A stretch of 64,000 bases of DNA from Sclerodactyla briareus (lineage: Eukaryota; Echinodermata; Holothuroidea; Dendrochirotida; Sclerodactylidae), in assembly GCA_026419785.1 (NCBI GenBank), contig JAODTK010000688.1:248001-312000 (forward strand), written 5' to 3'. The notes below the pieces were generated by a model. It ran no database searches. It saw only the letters and a program-made list of their open reading frames with translations, and was not told where the DNA came from. Below, in pieces: positions 58,401-62,987 of this stretch (position 1 is the first letter of the stretch; each line of letters opens with the position of its first letter). The translations under genes were made by a program, and so were the position numbers.

Positions 58401-60904
58401 TGTACTGGGTAGTGAGAGGGGGGGGGGGGAGGAAGGGGAGTTTTAATTGACCAGTGCATCAGCATCCGAGTAGGAATCGTCTATGTGGGGGTTGTCTAGC
58501 CCTGTGGTCTCCCCCCCCCCCCTCCCATTCCCATAATAGACCTTTTTGCTGATATATTTGGTTGCACGTGGGATTAGTTTTGATTTTGATGCATGCTGGG
58601 ATACTTAAGGGGGGGCAGTGTTGTGTTAGCATGTATTGGGGAAAACTTGTAAATTCAAATTATCTCACTCATTGTCTGAGCATAGTCTCTCAAAGTTCAG
58701 TATGATGTCCCCGATAAGTTTTTTAAAATATCTTCATTGTGACAAATCTGGACGATGTGCTATTTTCGCGAGAAAAAAACAATTTTATCTGATTGAAATT
58801 TCTATTGGCCTCCCATAGATTGCCCACTTGTCCCCTGAGCTGGACCACAATGCATTGCGAGAGGCTATTGCTAAAAGGCTAATGATGATGGTTTTCTGCT
58901 TTGTGTTGCTCATCTTCTATTCTCTGCTTTATCGTTCTTTTCGCGGAGGCGGGCCTCCAGTATTTGACAAACCCTTGTGGATAGAGTCTGCTCCCTGTCC
59001 CAGCTATCGTAGTGAGTGTGGTCTTCATGTAAGGAATCCTCGAAGGAAACTGCAGGCTTGATACAACTAAGGTTATATCGTGGAGAATGGAAAACTGTAT
59101 CTATAGGTCCAAACCCCATCCCATACAATGTTCCTATGTGGAGTTATTGGCTCTCAAAAGTTTGGTCCATTAGCAGAGAAATTGGGGAGAATCTAATACA
59201 AAATAATGCATGACATCACACTTGGACAACCGGGAAGTTATGTCATTAATTTTATTGTTCATTTTGTGATAGTGTTCAACATTCGCAGAAGTACTGTTGA
59301 ATTTCTCTCAATAAAGTAACCATTAACACCTACGAACTTCGGGTTTGGACTGGCGCATCCAGTTTTTCTCAAGCTAATGATATTGGCCCTCTACCATAAT
59401 TCAACCTGCAGTTGTCCTTGCAATACACACTCTTGCGACAGAATTCCTTTAAAATGGCACAGGTGGAAGGAGAGGTTATCAAAATCCCACATCACAAATT
59501 GTCAGGTTCGCGCATGGTGGTTCGTTGAGTTACTTTGAGTTTATGACATCACGAAAGGGATGTTGTGAGGGGGGGGGAGGGAGGCAATGCGACGGGCTGG
59601 TTCCAAGGACCTCTTAAACAGGACGACAGGAAGAGGTATTCACATATAGAGGTAAATGAGATTATTCTGAAATATCATGTGAACAATCTAAGTTTTAGCA
59701 AAAGCTTGCTGTGGATTGTTCAAGCCATGACTGTATTGTTATTTAGGCGCCCTCTGGAGGAATTCACTGCAGCAATTATTGAAGAGAGTTGGACCTCTGC
59801 AGCAAAAAGGATACTTCTTTTAGTCCAGCTACTTTGCAGTTCACGATATGTGGATGCTTGTCGATATATTTGCCATCACAAGACTGAATTTCTCAACCCG
59901 TCAAAAATGGCCGCTAGGCTTGTGGCCAGTTGCATGCTTGAAACTGTTTGGTGGCTACAGTCAGGCAGTTATAGCCTCACACCTTGCGATCAGGCATGCA
60001 GAGGGGAGGCTGCGAGGCTCGCACTCAGCAAATCCCGTACAGTGTTGTAAGGCAGGCCTAAGGGTTGTCCATGACAAAAACTGTATCGCTCTTTGAACAA
60101 AATTCAACATGAGATACACTGTGGCATTTATATCACACAATAATTCATGCTGCAATGAAACAATAAATTATTTTCAACCCTGGTCGTAGGTTATCTTCGT
60201 GAGATATTCGCGCCAACCAATGGTAGCGTTTCACCTAGAGCCTATAGATTACCTGTCCCGTCTGGTGATTACTAATTGGGGATGGCGTAGGTTGGCTTTG
60301 CTGAACACTATAAAGGACGAGAGAAGGGCCATAGAATTGAGAGCTAATAACAGAATACTTTGGTTAAAGCCTGAAAAATACATTTCCCAAGTAATGTGAA
60401 TCCTCCAACCCTCCACGCTCTCCTCCCCATCACGTCCCACACAGGCGTTCGAAAACCCAAAGTTCGTGGTGGGCCTAGACCCATCCCCATGGCCATGGAA
60501 GTGGATTTTCTGGACGACGATTCTGGCGATAAGTCAGCCGGGGGTGCGTGACCAAGGGTCCCAGCGAGCATCCCAGTTCTAAGGTCCGATTTCCCAGAAA
60601 CTTGGCTGTGGGACCTTGTCCCGTTGACAGGTATGTTTCTCCAGCTGTAACAAGCGAATGAGCAAAGTTTTCCTTTTTGTCCCTTTTTAACAGGTGAAGG
60701 GCCCATGGCGAGGGCAGGTGACATTGACTTCTATTTTTTGAGAGCCGCCGAGCAAATTCTAATTTTTGATGCGTTCTGCGGATGGGCTTTTGATATTCAG
60801 GGTAGTGGGATGGCTGGGGAACCTGTGGGCAGGCCCTCATGAGCCTCTCGTCTCCGGTCATACTTCCCAGAAACTTGGCTGTGGGACCTCATTCCCATAA
60901 ACAG
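23814..60904 (+). CDS. CD109/alpha-2-macroglobulin-like thioester protein gene, partial (overview of about 14 exons plus an alternative last exon)
   Basis: This is the span of one interrupted gene; the exons are listed separately. Joined in order, they give the family signatures DKPLYKPGQ (MG2 start), VAQWLDV and GEWKIRV (MG2), LPKFEV and YTYGQPV (MG3), FIGDKKFK and VKVTTPDG (MG4), MAKGDLV and DEVIADS (MG5), GVVDKSVYLL (MG6) and FPETWLWDL (after the bait-like insertion). Family members are large secreted or GPI-anchored proteins. They trap proteases or opsonise targets through a bait region and, usually, an internal thioester. The signal peptide, CUB, thioester and MG8 parts are not in the window, so A2M, CD109 and TEP subtypes cannot be separated firmly; VDKSV and the short bait-like insertion lean towards CD109/TEP. 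Splice phases chain as 1,0,1,2,0,1,0,1,0,1,0,0 and then 0 or 1. Several exons need one-base corrections. A pseudogene is possible but less likely than sequence error. Confidence 0.88.
23993..26011 (+). other. Introns 1 and 2 of the CD109/A2M-like gene (around exon 2)
   Basis: Apart from exon 2 nothing coding is seen. About 25250-25500 is a dispersed repeat that recurs, diverged, at 56740-57070 (CTACCCATAC, CTGATCACCATTT, GATGAGGTATCGA and similar phrases in the same order). Around 24430-24530 is a fragment of the repeat with GATTTTCATGAAACTTTGTG. Confidence 0.6.
24765..24816 (+). CDS. CD109/A2M-like exon 2: MG2, 52-bp micro-exon
   Basis: A strong acceptor (pyrimidine tract, CCACAG) and a consensus donor GTATGT at 24817 flank a 52-bp exon. 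Its good frame reads SLTLDQNLRTVTSP, the expected MG2 segment after KPGQT (family pattern: V-x-F-R-x-L followed by a TLDxxLRP-like stretch). It ends on a codon boundary, matching exon 3. Exon 1 leaves one base, so this exon should be 53 bp. With 52 bp the phase-correct reading meets a TAG after seven codons. One base seems to be missing near the start, in the GGGAATTCGGG stretch, where the family expects V-K-F-R. The flanking introns are 0.77 and 1.2 kb. Confidence 0.72.
26012..26188 (+). CDS. CD109/A2M-like exon 3: rest of MG2
   Basis: From about 26029 the frame reads SGVRVAQWLDVEGEQGLVSL and continues through DPMMGEWKIRVVCHD to VVDEY. This is the core of MG2 (family: DPxGxRIAQW, LGxWKI, VxEYVLPKFEV). 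It ends in phase 1 at donor GTAGGT (26189); the left-over G plus TT of exon 4 gives the V of YVLPKFEV. The best acceptor is the AG at 26010-26011. From there the frame starts IWVEP, exactly what the family has before the SG, but it is one base out of register with the rest. The offset falls in the C run at 26024-26028. Length 177 also misses the 178 required by the phases. An alternative acceptor at 26029-26030 avoids the shift but does not fit the phase of exon 2. Confidence 0.9.
31238..31335. repeat. (CTGT)n microsatellite
   Basis: CTGT units with CCGT interruptions. It precedes phrases such as GAGATCTCCTGAACCGTGG and GACGAAACTTGGTGGAGATGG, the usual body of a dispersed repeat. Frames on both strands stay open as repeated CLSV or TDRQ and are not genes. 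Confidence 0.9.
31780..35060. repeat. Higher-order tandem array, unit about 595 bp, five to six copies
   Basis: The landmark GGACGCATAC (or close) recurs at about 32036, 32603, 33196, 33795, 34389 and 34980, a spacing of 567-599 bases. Each unit contains an internal doublet about 150 bases apart (TAGGAGTGGATGTATCACAT at 33891 and 34041 in the fourth copy). The fourth and fifth units are nearly identical, whereas the first three differ by many one-base losses. Diverged pieces continue to about 35780. The repeated open frames at 33727 and 34282 come from the array. Confidence 0.88.
37575..37930. repeat. 47-bp tandem repeat with self-complementary units, about seven copies
   Basis: The unit reads approximately AAAATATGTAGCTGTAGCTA, GCTATCCTGGATACAGCTAT, TGGCAGC. 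Each unit holds TAGCTGTA and its complement TACAGCTA about 20 bases apart plus several TAGCTA words, so each single strand can form a hairpin. Copies differ mainly by substitutions rather than indels, unlike most arrays here. Confidence 0.85.
38165..38395 (-). pseudogene. Possible LINE endonuclease fragment
   Basis: The minus-strand frame contains TGIKTGNFGGVGFMVHPLVS followed by a hydrophobic stretch. The pattern G-N-F-G-G-V-G-F-x-V-x-P resembles the endonuclease domain of non-LTR retrotransposons, where a G-G-V-(G/A)-F-L-(I/V) strand precedes a variable part. No catalytic residues or RT domain are seen beside it. The neighbouring minus-strand frame at 38389-38664 may belong to the same relic in another register. 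Confidence 0.3.
39240..39324 (+). CDS. CD109/A2M-like exon 4: start of MG3
   Basis: The acceptor is TTTTTCCACAG; the donor GTATGT starts at 39325. Read in phase 1 it gives LPKFEVTIDGPSYVLINETS and then IIYTICG, with an open frame and no correction needed. The family consensus at the MG2/MG3 junction is YVLPKFEV followed by an I-x-x-P pattern and a xVxxxY strand. It ends in phase 2 (AG), which with the first G of exon 5 makes the R of RYTYGQPV. NET is a potential N-glycosylation site. The upstream intron is 13 kb, the largest here, and is filled with repeats. Confidence 0.93.
39538..40044. mobile_element. Foldback/MITE-like element, about 507 bp
   Basis: The left end AAAGGGCAAGTCCAGCC (39539-39555) is matched by the reverse complement of the right end, AAAGGCAAAGTCCAGCC (40027-40043). 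A second inverted pair lies inside (GATGTCATAT near 39720 and ATATGACATC near 39862). Short elements beginning with such a GGCAAGTCCA box are, from memory, frequent in echinoderm-type genomes. No transposase is encoded and no clear target-site duplication was found. A 27-bp tandem repeat fills the centre. Confidence 0.65.
39748..39855. repeat. 27-bp tandem repeat, four copies, inside the foldback element
   Basis: The unit is ATATGTCTTAACTTTTCCCT then TATAAAA. As 27 is a multiple of three, frames on both strands remain open and give nine-residue repeats (ICLNFSLIK on the plus strand). The copies are nearly identical. Confidence 0.9.
40407..41610. repeat. 33-bp minisatellite with a ~134-bp higher-order period
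   Basis: The basic unit is close to GTTTGTACCCCTTGCTCTGT followed by GAGGTTGTGGGTT. Between about 40570 and 41115 the landmark CTCTATGAATATGTTG recurs five times at 133-136-base spacing, i.e. four basic units per higher-order unit. Because 33 is a multiple of three, the minus strand stays open for long stretches (184 codons at 40709-41263) as an 11-residue repeat such as QPHRARGTNKP. Nothing suggests it is translated. Confidence 0.92.
42740..42842 (+). CDS. CD109/A2M-like exon 5: MG3
   Basis: The acceptor is GTCTCCCAG; the donor GTGAGT starts at 42843. The phase-2 reading gives YTYGQPVQGSVVAQLTPELM and then YTRNEVSPITFTAS. YTYGxPVxG is one of the best-conserved family motifs and marks the second half of MG3. 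The reading is open throughout and ends on a codon boundary. A second GT at 42841 would give a two-base-shorter exon in phase 1 and is less compatible with exon 6. No sequence correction is needed. Confidence 0.93.
43508..44746. mobile_element. piggyBac-like non-autonomous element, 1239 bp
   Basis: Both edges are TTAA (43504-43507 and 44747-44750). The left terminus CCCTCTATGTAC and the reverse complement of the right terminus, CCCTTTATGTAC, match at 11 of 12 positions. A TTAA target duplication with ends starting CCC is the signature of the piggyBac superfamily. Removal of the element with one TTAA restores GATATTGTTAATGGCTGTC, which is present uninterrupted in neighbouring minisatellite units, so the empty site is visible. 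No transposase is encoded; the 124-codon frame at 43843-44217 has no recognisable motif. Confidence 0.85.
43520..43543. repeat. Perfect 24-bp palindrome near the left end of the piggyBac-like element
   Basis: The half-site AATGTGCGGTGT is followed at once by its exact reverse complement. It starts 12 bases inside the left terminus. PiggyBac-type elements often have subterminal inverted repeats that bind transposase. A full copy was not found at the right end, where only related words (TTGTGTGCAG on the minus strand) occur. Confidence 0.85.
46229..46353 (+). CDS. CD109/A2M-like exon 6: MG3, probably one exon with a frameshift
   Basis: The acceptor CATACAG follows an AT-rich microsatellite; the donor GTGAGT starts at 46354. 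The first part reads TRPNGCVNARFDL and the last part KLRLSANFTETATG, both well placed for MG3 (family ending: A-x-VTE-x-x-TG). Two readings connect them. One is a 40-bp intron, 46272-46311, with GTGAGT and CAG ends, which would be unusually short. The other keeps those bases as coding: the frame continues REWSLTDNYYSLH, filling the spacing seen in CD109, and needs a one- or two-base correction near 46308-46313, where a TAA now sits. I prefer a single exon. NFT is a potential glycosylation site. Confidence 0.78.
46822..46931 (+). CDS. CD109/A2M-like exon 7: end of MG3 and start of MG4
   Basis: The acceptor is GCTTTCCAG. The phase-1 reading starts GVEISEEDNNAG. A second frame then gives NEVYELEFIGDKKFK, the classic MG3/MG4 link (family: Y-x-LEFIGxKxFKPGLPF), and the original frame returns with RPVLVH before the boundary. 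The two switches are near GGCTTACC (46853-46860, one base missing) and AAAAGGG (46905-46911, one base extra). They cancel, so the 110-bp length still fits phase 1 to phase 0. The donor at 46932 is GTTTAG, a weak site that may itself be misread. The first codons of exon 8, VKVTTPDG, continue the protein directly. A long CTAT/CTGT microsatellite starts 25 bp downstream. Confidence 0.85.
46955..47162. repeat. (CTAT)n then (CTGT)n microsatellite
   Basis: About 90 bases of CTAT units pass into about 115 bases of CTGT units with AGGT interruptions. It starts about 25 bases after the exon 7 donor. The body of a dispersed repeat (CGATGAATCTCTACCAGACTTG) follows. Confidence 0.93.
47702..47860 (+). CDS. 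CD109/A2M-like exon 8: MG4
   Basis: The acceptor is AATGTTAACAG; the donor GTAAAT starts at 47861. The phase-0 reading starts VKVTTPDGIPAPNVIVDLDM and then TTGDV, a textbook MG4 strand (family: VKVTxPDGxPAPNV). A TAA follows at once. Further on, the same frame gives ISSGSNGLAI and another frame gives FEIDSVDTKFYFTS, both plausible for MG4. One extra base at GTGTAACG, one missing base soon after it, and one missing T at GCTATTTCG would restore a continuous reading. The net change also turns 159 bp into the 160 bp required by phase 0 to phase 1. Confidence 0.85.
47861..50662 (+). other. Intron 8
   Basis: Apart from the hairpin-headed tandem repeat listed separately I see no gene. The remainder includes a C run at 50269-50277 and AT-rich unique sequence. 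Confidence 0.6.
48525..49450. repeat. Hairpin-headed repeat with ~143-bp tandem body
   Basis: The head is a hairpin: GCTCACCCCAGCA (48525-48537) and TGCTGGGTGAGC (48540-48551), a 12-bp stem with one bulged C. Then come TATTGTGATCCTGCATGTC, CTGT units and a body repeated at 140-144-base spacing (CTTCTCCTCCTACAAATTCT-type phrase at 48779, 48919 and 49063, a looser copy at 49376). The second and third units are virtually identical. A second head, without the right arm, is at 54724. Confidence 0.85.
50663..50886 (+). CDS. CD109/A2M-like exon 9: end of MG4 and start of MG5
   Basis: The acceptor is CAACTACAG; the donor GTAAGT starts at 50887. Read in phase 1 the 224-bp exon is open from end to end (74 codons) and ends on a codon boundary. 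It contains ENRTTGPTAFTQV, LQVYFSPSDTFLQI and EFAVDSQATVDISYVGSG. The middle matches the family's MG4/MG5 boundary, where a strand of the type SxSxxYLQI precedes a xxVGxxxxxxV-x-Y strand. NRT is a potential N-glycosylation site. The first four codons and the last few look less typical than the core, so small errors at the edges are possible. No ATG lies in this frame, so an ATG-based search misses it. Confidence 0.87.
50887..52253 (+). other. Intron 9
   Basis: I see no gene, array or recognisable element in this 1.37 kb. Confidence 0.6.
52254..52320 (+). CDS. CD109/A2M-like exon 10: MG5
   Basis: The acceptor is TCTGTTTTGCAG; GTGATT at 52321 is the donor. The phase-0 reading is FMAKGDLVRPESRFSVSRRI and then SG, ending in phase 1. 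The family has Y-x-V-x-SRGxIV here, so MAKGDLV is the local equivalent. The exon is 67 bp and needs no correction. It is followed by a 1.46-kb intron. Confidence 0.85.
52321..53781 (+). other. Intron 10
   Basis: It contains an (AAT)n tract at 52459-52489 and otherwise unremarkable sequence. The open stretch near 53010-53080 is not needed, because exons 10 and 11 join in phase and sequence. Confidence 0.6.
53782..53932 (+). CDS. CD109/A2M-like exon 11: end of MG5
   Basis: The acceptor is a long T run ending GGCAG; the donor GTAAGT starts at 53933. The phase-1 reading gives RSAFRVQLTFTVTREMVP. One base out of register, DHQLLVYFVHNDEVIADSIV and then FNVQKSLENQ follow. The second segment is the conserved end of MG5 (family: LLVYYV-x-x-DGEVVADSxxFxV). 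The shift falls in the CCC at 53839-53841; adding one base gives 152 bp, as phase 1 to phase 0 requires. The join to exon 12 (NQ then VEIAF) matches the family, where an NxVxLxFS strand opens MG6. Confidence 0.92.
54937..55390. repeat. Hairpin-headed repeat, GATTCC type, single copy
   Basis: The head has GATTCCT (54938) and AGGAATC (54957-54963) around a 12-base loop, then TATGCAGTCATGACAG, a GT tract, and a body with AGCTCGACCCCACTTTGATG, GAGTACATAATCCCTA and AGTCCAGAATGCC. The same order of head, tract and body is found at 19007-20110. Confidence 0.8.
55530..55735 (-). mobile_element. tRNA-derived SINE
   Basis: On the minus strand TGGCACAGTTGG (55709-55720) is a near-perfect A box and AGTTCGATCCC (55667-55677) a near-perfect B box, about 52 bases apart edge to edge, as in tRNA genes. 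Between them GGCCTTCCACCCGGGAGATC is of the usual anticodon-arm/variable-arm type. A non-tRNA body (GCATTCAGCACATGTAGG and beyond) extends to about 55530. The head does not fold as a clean tRNA, so it is a SINE rather than a tRNA gene. Confidence 0.75.
55882..56034 (+). CDS. CD109/A2M-like exon 12: first half of MG6
   Basis: The acceptor is ACTCCTCAG; the donor GTGAGA starts at 56035. The 153-bp exon is fully open in phase 0 and reads VEIAFTSDERKPGEETWIDI and then SAAPESICGLGVVDKSVYLL and GGGQNNIQERE. The pattern S-x-C-G-L-G-V-V-D-K-S-V is diagnostic for MG6 of the A2M/CD109/TEP family (AVDQSV or VDKSV in relatives); the cysteine is the one also conserved in A2M. It is the cleanest exon of the gene and needs no correction. 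Confidence 0.96.
56035..57790 (+). other. Intron 12
   Basis: It includes a LINE scrap (listed separately) and a dispersed repeat at 56740-57070 that matches 25250-25500. The rest, including 57150-57700, shows nothing recognisable. Confidence 0.6.
56548..56715 (-). pseudogene. C-terminal fragment of a LINE reverse-transcriptase ORF
   Basis: The minus-strand frame reads GTVPRGRRRGRQRKNISEME, a proline-rich stretch, then RKAENRKTWSEVVARSSVAP and a stop. Many non-LTR retrotransposons end their ORF2 with KGRQ-(R/K)K-x-W-x-DNI-x-EW, a spacer, then A-x-(N/D)R-x-x-W-x-x-(L/V)VA. The order and spacing match, although W-x-DNI is degraded. The RT core is absent. Confidence 0.55.
57791..57928 (+). CDS. 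CD109/A2M-like exon 13: MG6 linker leading into the bait-like region
   Basis: The acceptor is CCTCACAAG; the donor GTAAGT starts at 57929. In phase 0 the 138 bp are open: VWKYLEASQLGAESGISSSR, then CQTGDSPWHLRMRPQPAEVD and ASAAFN. The beginning fits the helix after VDKSVYLL (family: VFxxLExYxL) and DASAAFN resembles the family's DAxxAFexAG. In between, another frame gives CPDWGLTLASPHEATA, which could be the true middle. If so, two shifts are present. Exon 14 works best in phase 1, which would also require one more base here. Confidence 0.75.
57929..60444 (+). other. Intron 13
   Basis: It holds a C run at 58229-58249 and G or C runs at 58418-58429, 58510-58521 and 59571-59577, and a dispersed repeat at 59050-59440 that matches 21420-21960 (TTCCTATGTGGAGTTATTGG, AGAGAAATTGGGGAGAATC, ACCATTAACACCTAC in order). 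The 161-codon frame at 59565-60050 shows no family features. Confidence 0.55.
60445..60630 (+). CDS. CD109/A2M-like exon 14, copy a: bait-like segment plus FPETWLWDL
   Basis: The acceptor is CGTCCCACACAG; the donor GTATGT starts at 60631. In phase 1 the exon reads GVRKPKVRGGPRPIPMAMEV, then DFLDDDSGDKSAGGA, one TGA at 60549, then an open stretch ending VLRSDFPETWLWDLVPLT. FPETWLWDL is the conserved start of the second half of MG6, just after the bait (A2M) or bait-like (TEP, CD109) insertion. The acidic, proline- and glycine-rich stretch before it is poorly conserved, as expected for that region. The TGA disappears if one base is missing near GGTGCGTGACC and one extra near CGATTTCCC. The length (186) fits phase 1 in and out without net change. 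Confidence 0.88.
60694..60904 (+). CDS. CD109/A2M-like exon 14, copy b: paralogous alternative exon
   Basis: A 63-bp intron after copy a ends in a long pyrimidine tract and TTTTTAACAG. The phase-1 reading is open for 48 codons (GEGPMARAGDIDFYFLRAAE, then further to GSGMAGEPVGRPS), meets a TGA at 60840, then gives SRLRSYFPETWLWDLIPIN and a donor GTATAT at 60905. The 24 bases coding for CCAGAAACTTGGCTGTGGGA and its flanks are almost identical to copy a, whereas the upstream bait-like part is diverged and longer. One protein would not carry FPETWLWDL twice, so the two copies are probably alternatives. The exit phase is 2 rather than 1, perhaps from one extra A in AAACAG. It could instead be a dead duplicate. 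Confidence 0.75.
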
Positions 60905-60966
60905 GTATATCCATAGCATTTTGTGGTCAATGCATGGCAAAAAAAAATGCTGACTAACGCAGGGTA

Positions 60967-61030
60967 TATCAGAGGCTCAGTCCATAGAGCTCCGAACTCA
61001 AATCTACCAATTGTGTGTTTGAGTCCCATT
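60967..61030 (+). mobile_element. Degraded tRNA-derived SINE head
   Basis: AGAGGCTCAGTCCATAGAGC (60971-60990) resembles the A-box region TGGCTCAGT-x-GGTTAGAGC, and GTTTGAGTCCC (61017-61027) the B box GGTTCGAGTCCC; the spacing is tRNA-like. The intervening ACTCAAATCTACCAATTGTG is of the anticodon-arm type. It sits between exon 14b and the 37-bp minisatellite. Confidence 0.5.
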
Positions 61031-61059
61031 CATAAGCCTGTGAGGCCTTTTTTTGCATG

Positions 61060-62340
61060 AAGGAGTCTCTTAGATTGGTCCACACGATGAACCACGAGGC
61101 GTGTCTCCTAGGTTGTCCCGTGCTATATCCAGGAGGCGTGTCTCCTAGATTTCTCCCACGCTATATCCACGAGGCATATCTCCTAGATTGTCCCATGCTA
61201 TATCCACGAGGCATGCCTGGTAGATTGTCCATGCTATATCCACGAGGCGTGTCTCCTAGATTGTCCCATGCTATATCCACGAGGCGTGTCTCCTAGATTG
61301 TCCCATGCTATATCCACGAGGCATATCTCCTAGATTGTCCCACGCTTTATCCAGGGGGCTATCTCCTAGATTGTCCCATGCTATATCCACGAGGCATATC
61401 TCCTAGATTGTCCCATGCTATATCCACGAGGCGTGTCTCCTAGATTGTCCCATGCTATATCCACGAGGCGTGTCTCCTAGATTGTCCCATGCTATATCCA
61501 CGAGGCGTGTCTCCTAGATTGTCCCACGCTTTATCCAGGGGGCTATCTCCTAGATTGTCCCGCGCTATATCCAAGAGGTGTGTCTTCCAGATTGTTCCAA
61601 GCTATATCCACGAGGCATATCTCCTAGATTGTCCCATGCTATATCCACGAGGCGTGTCTCCTAGATTGTCCCATGCTATATCCACGAGGCGTGTCTCCTA
61701 GATTGTCCCAAGCTATATCCACGAGGCGTGTCTCCTAGATTGTCCCAAGCTATATCCACAAGGCGTGTCTCCTAGATTGTCCCAAGCTATATCCACAAGG
61801 CGTGTCTCCTAGATTGTCCCATGCTATATCCACAAGGCGTGTCTCCTAGATTGTCCCACGCTATATCTACAAGGCGTATCTCCAAGATTGTCCCACGCTT
61901 TATCCATGGGGCGTGTCTCCTAGATTGTCCCACGCTTTATCCAGGGGGCTATCTCCTAGATTGTCCCATGCTATATCCACGAGGCGTGTCTCCTAGATTG
62001 TCCCACGCTTTATCCAGGGGGCTATCTCCTAGATTGTCCCGCGCTATATCCAAGAGGTGTGTCTTCCAGATTGTTCCAAGCTATATCCAGGACGCGTATC
62101 TCCTAGATTGTCCCATGCTATATCCACGAGGCGTGTCTCCTAGATTGTCCCATGCTATATCCACGAGGCGTGTCTCCTAGATTGTCCCAAGCTATATCCA
62201 CAAGGCGTGTCTCCTAGATTGTCCCAAGCTATATCCACAAGGCGTCGTCTCCTAGATTGTCCCAAGCTATATCCACAAGGCGTGTCTCCGAGATTGTCTC
62301 ATGCTATTGACGAGGCGTTGCCTCCTAGATTTCGTCCCAT
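61060..62340. repeat. 37-bp minisatellite, about 34 copies
   Basis: The unit is TGTCCCATGCTATATCCACG then AGGCGTGTCTCCTAGAT. Variants (CACGCTTTATCCAGGGGGCT; CGCGCTATATCCAAGAGGTG) recur in the same order at about 61340 and 61500-61590 and again at 61930-62060, so blocks of units have been duplicated. Plus-strand frames stay open for 60-119 codons (MLYPRGVSPRLSHAIS type), a by-product of the unit. It starts about 155 bases after the exon 14b donor and is probably intronic. Confidence 0.93.
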
Positions 62341-62550
62341 GCGACAGGTGGATTGTCCACACTACTCATGTGTAAAAGTGGGTACTTGGAGGTGACTCGA
62401 GTGATTTAGGTGGCAGCCCTATTGAGATTTCCCCCAAGTTATGCAATGAAGTGACATACATCAGGTGTGTACTGAAATGTGCAGGTTTGATGAAAGACTA
62501 ACGTTCAGGCGTATTATGTGCAAGGTGATCGGAGGACCCCTCTTTCAGTG

Positions 62551-62987
62551 ATAGGTGCAATTAACAAAATGTATATTATATAAACTCTAAGGAGGCATGA
62601 GATGAACTATAATACTTGCTTGCAAAAAAATTATTGGTATTCTTTTCCTAACAGATACAACCTTCTCCTACTTATGTTTGTTGCCAAATGTTTGTTATAG
62701 GTGCAATTAACAAAAGTATATTATATCAACGCTAAGGGAGGCGTAAGATGAACTATAATACTTGCTTGCAAAAAAATTATTGGTATTCTTTTCCTAACAG
62801 ATACTACTTCTCCTTATTATGTTTGTTGCCAAATGTTTGTTATAGGTGCAATTAACAAAATGTATATTATATAAACTCTAAAGGAGGCATGAGATGAACT
62901 ATAATACTTGCTTGCAAAAAAATTATTGGTATTCTTTTCCTAACAGATACAACCTTCTCTTGATTATGTTTGTTGCCAAATGTTTAT
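62551..62987. repeat. ~146-bp tandem repeat, three copies
   Basis: ATAGGTGCAATTAACAAAA recurs at 62551, 62697 and 62842. Units contain ACTTGCTTGCAAAAAAATTA and TTTTCCTAACAGATAC. The first and third copies are closest; the middle one shows several one-base differences. Confidence 0.9.

Noticed and set aside
59565-60050. 161-codon plus-strand frame just upstream of exon 14
   Set aside because: No splice phase links it to the gene, and it begins in a G run; no family motif.
60549-60842. In-frame TGA codons as selenocysteine codons
   Set aside because: The family has no selenocysteine here, the two TGAs are at non-equivalent positions, and one-base errors explain them.
61821-62180. 119-codon repetitive plus-strand frame
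   Set aside because: Product of the 37-bp minisatellite; adjacent units with other lengths break it.
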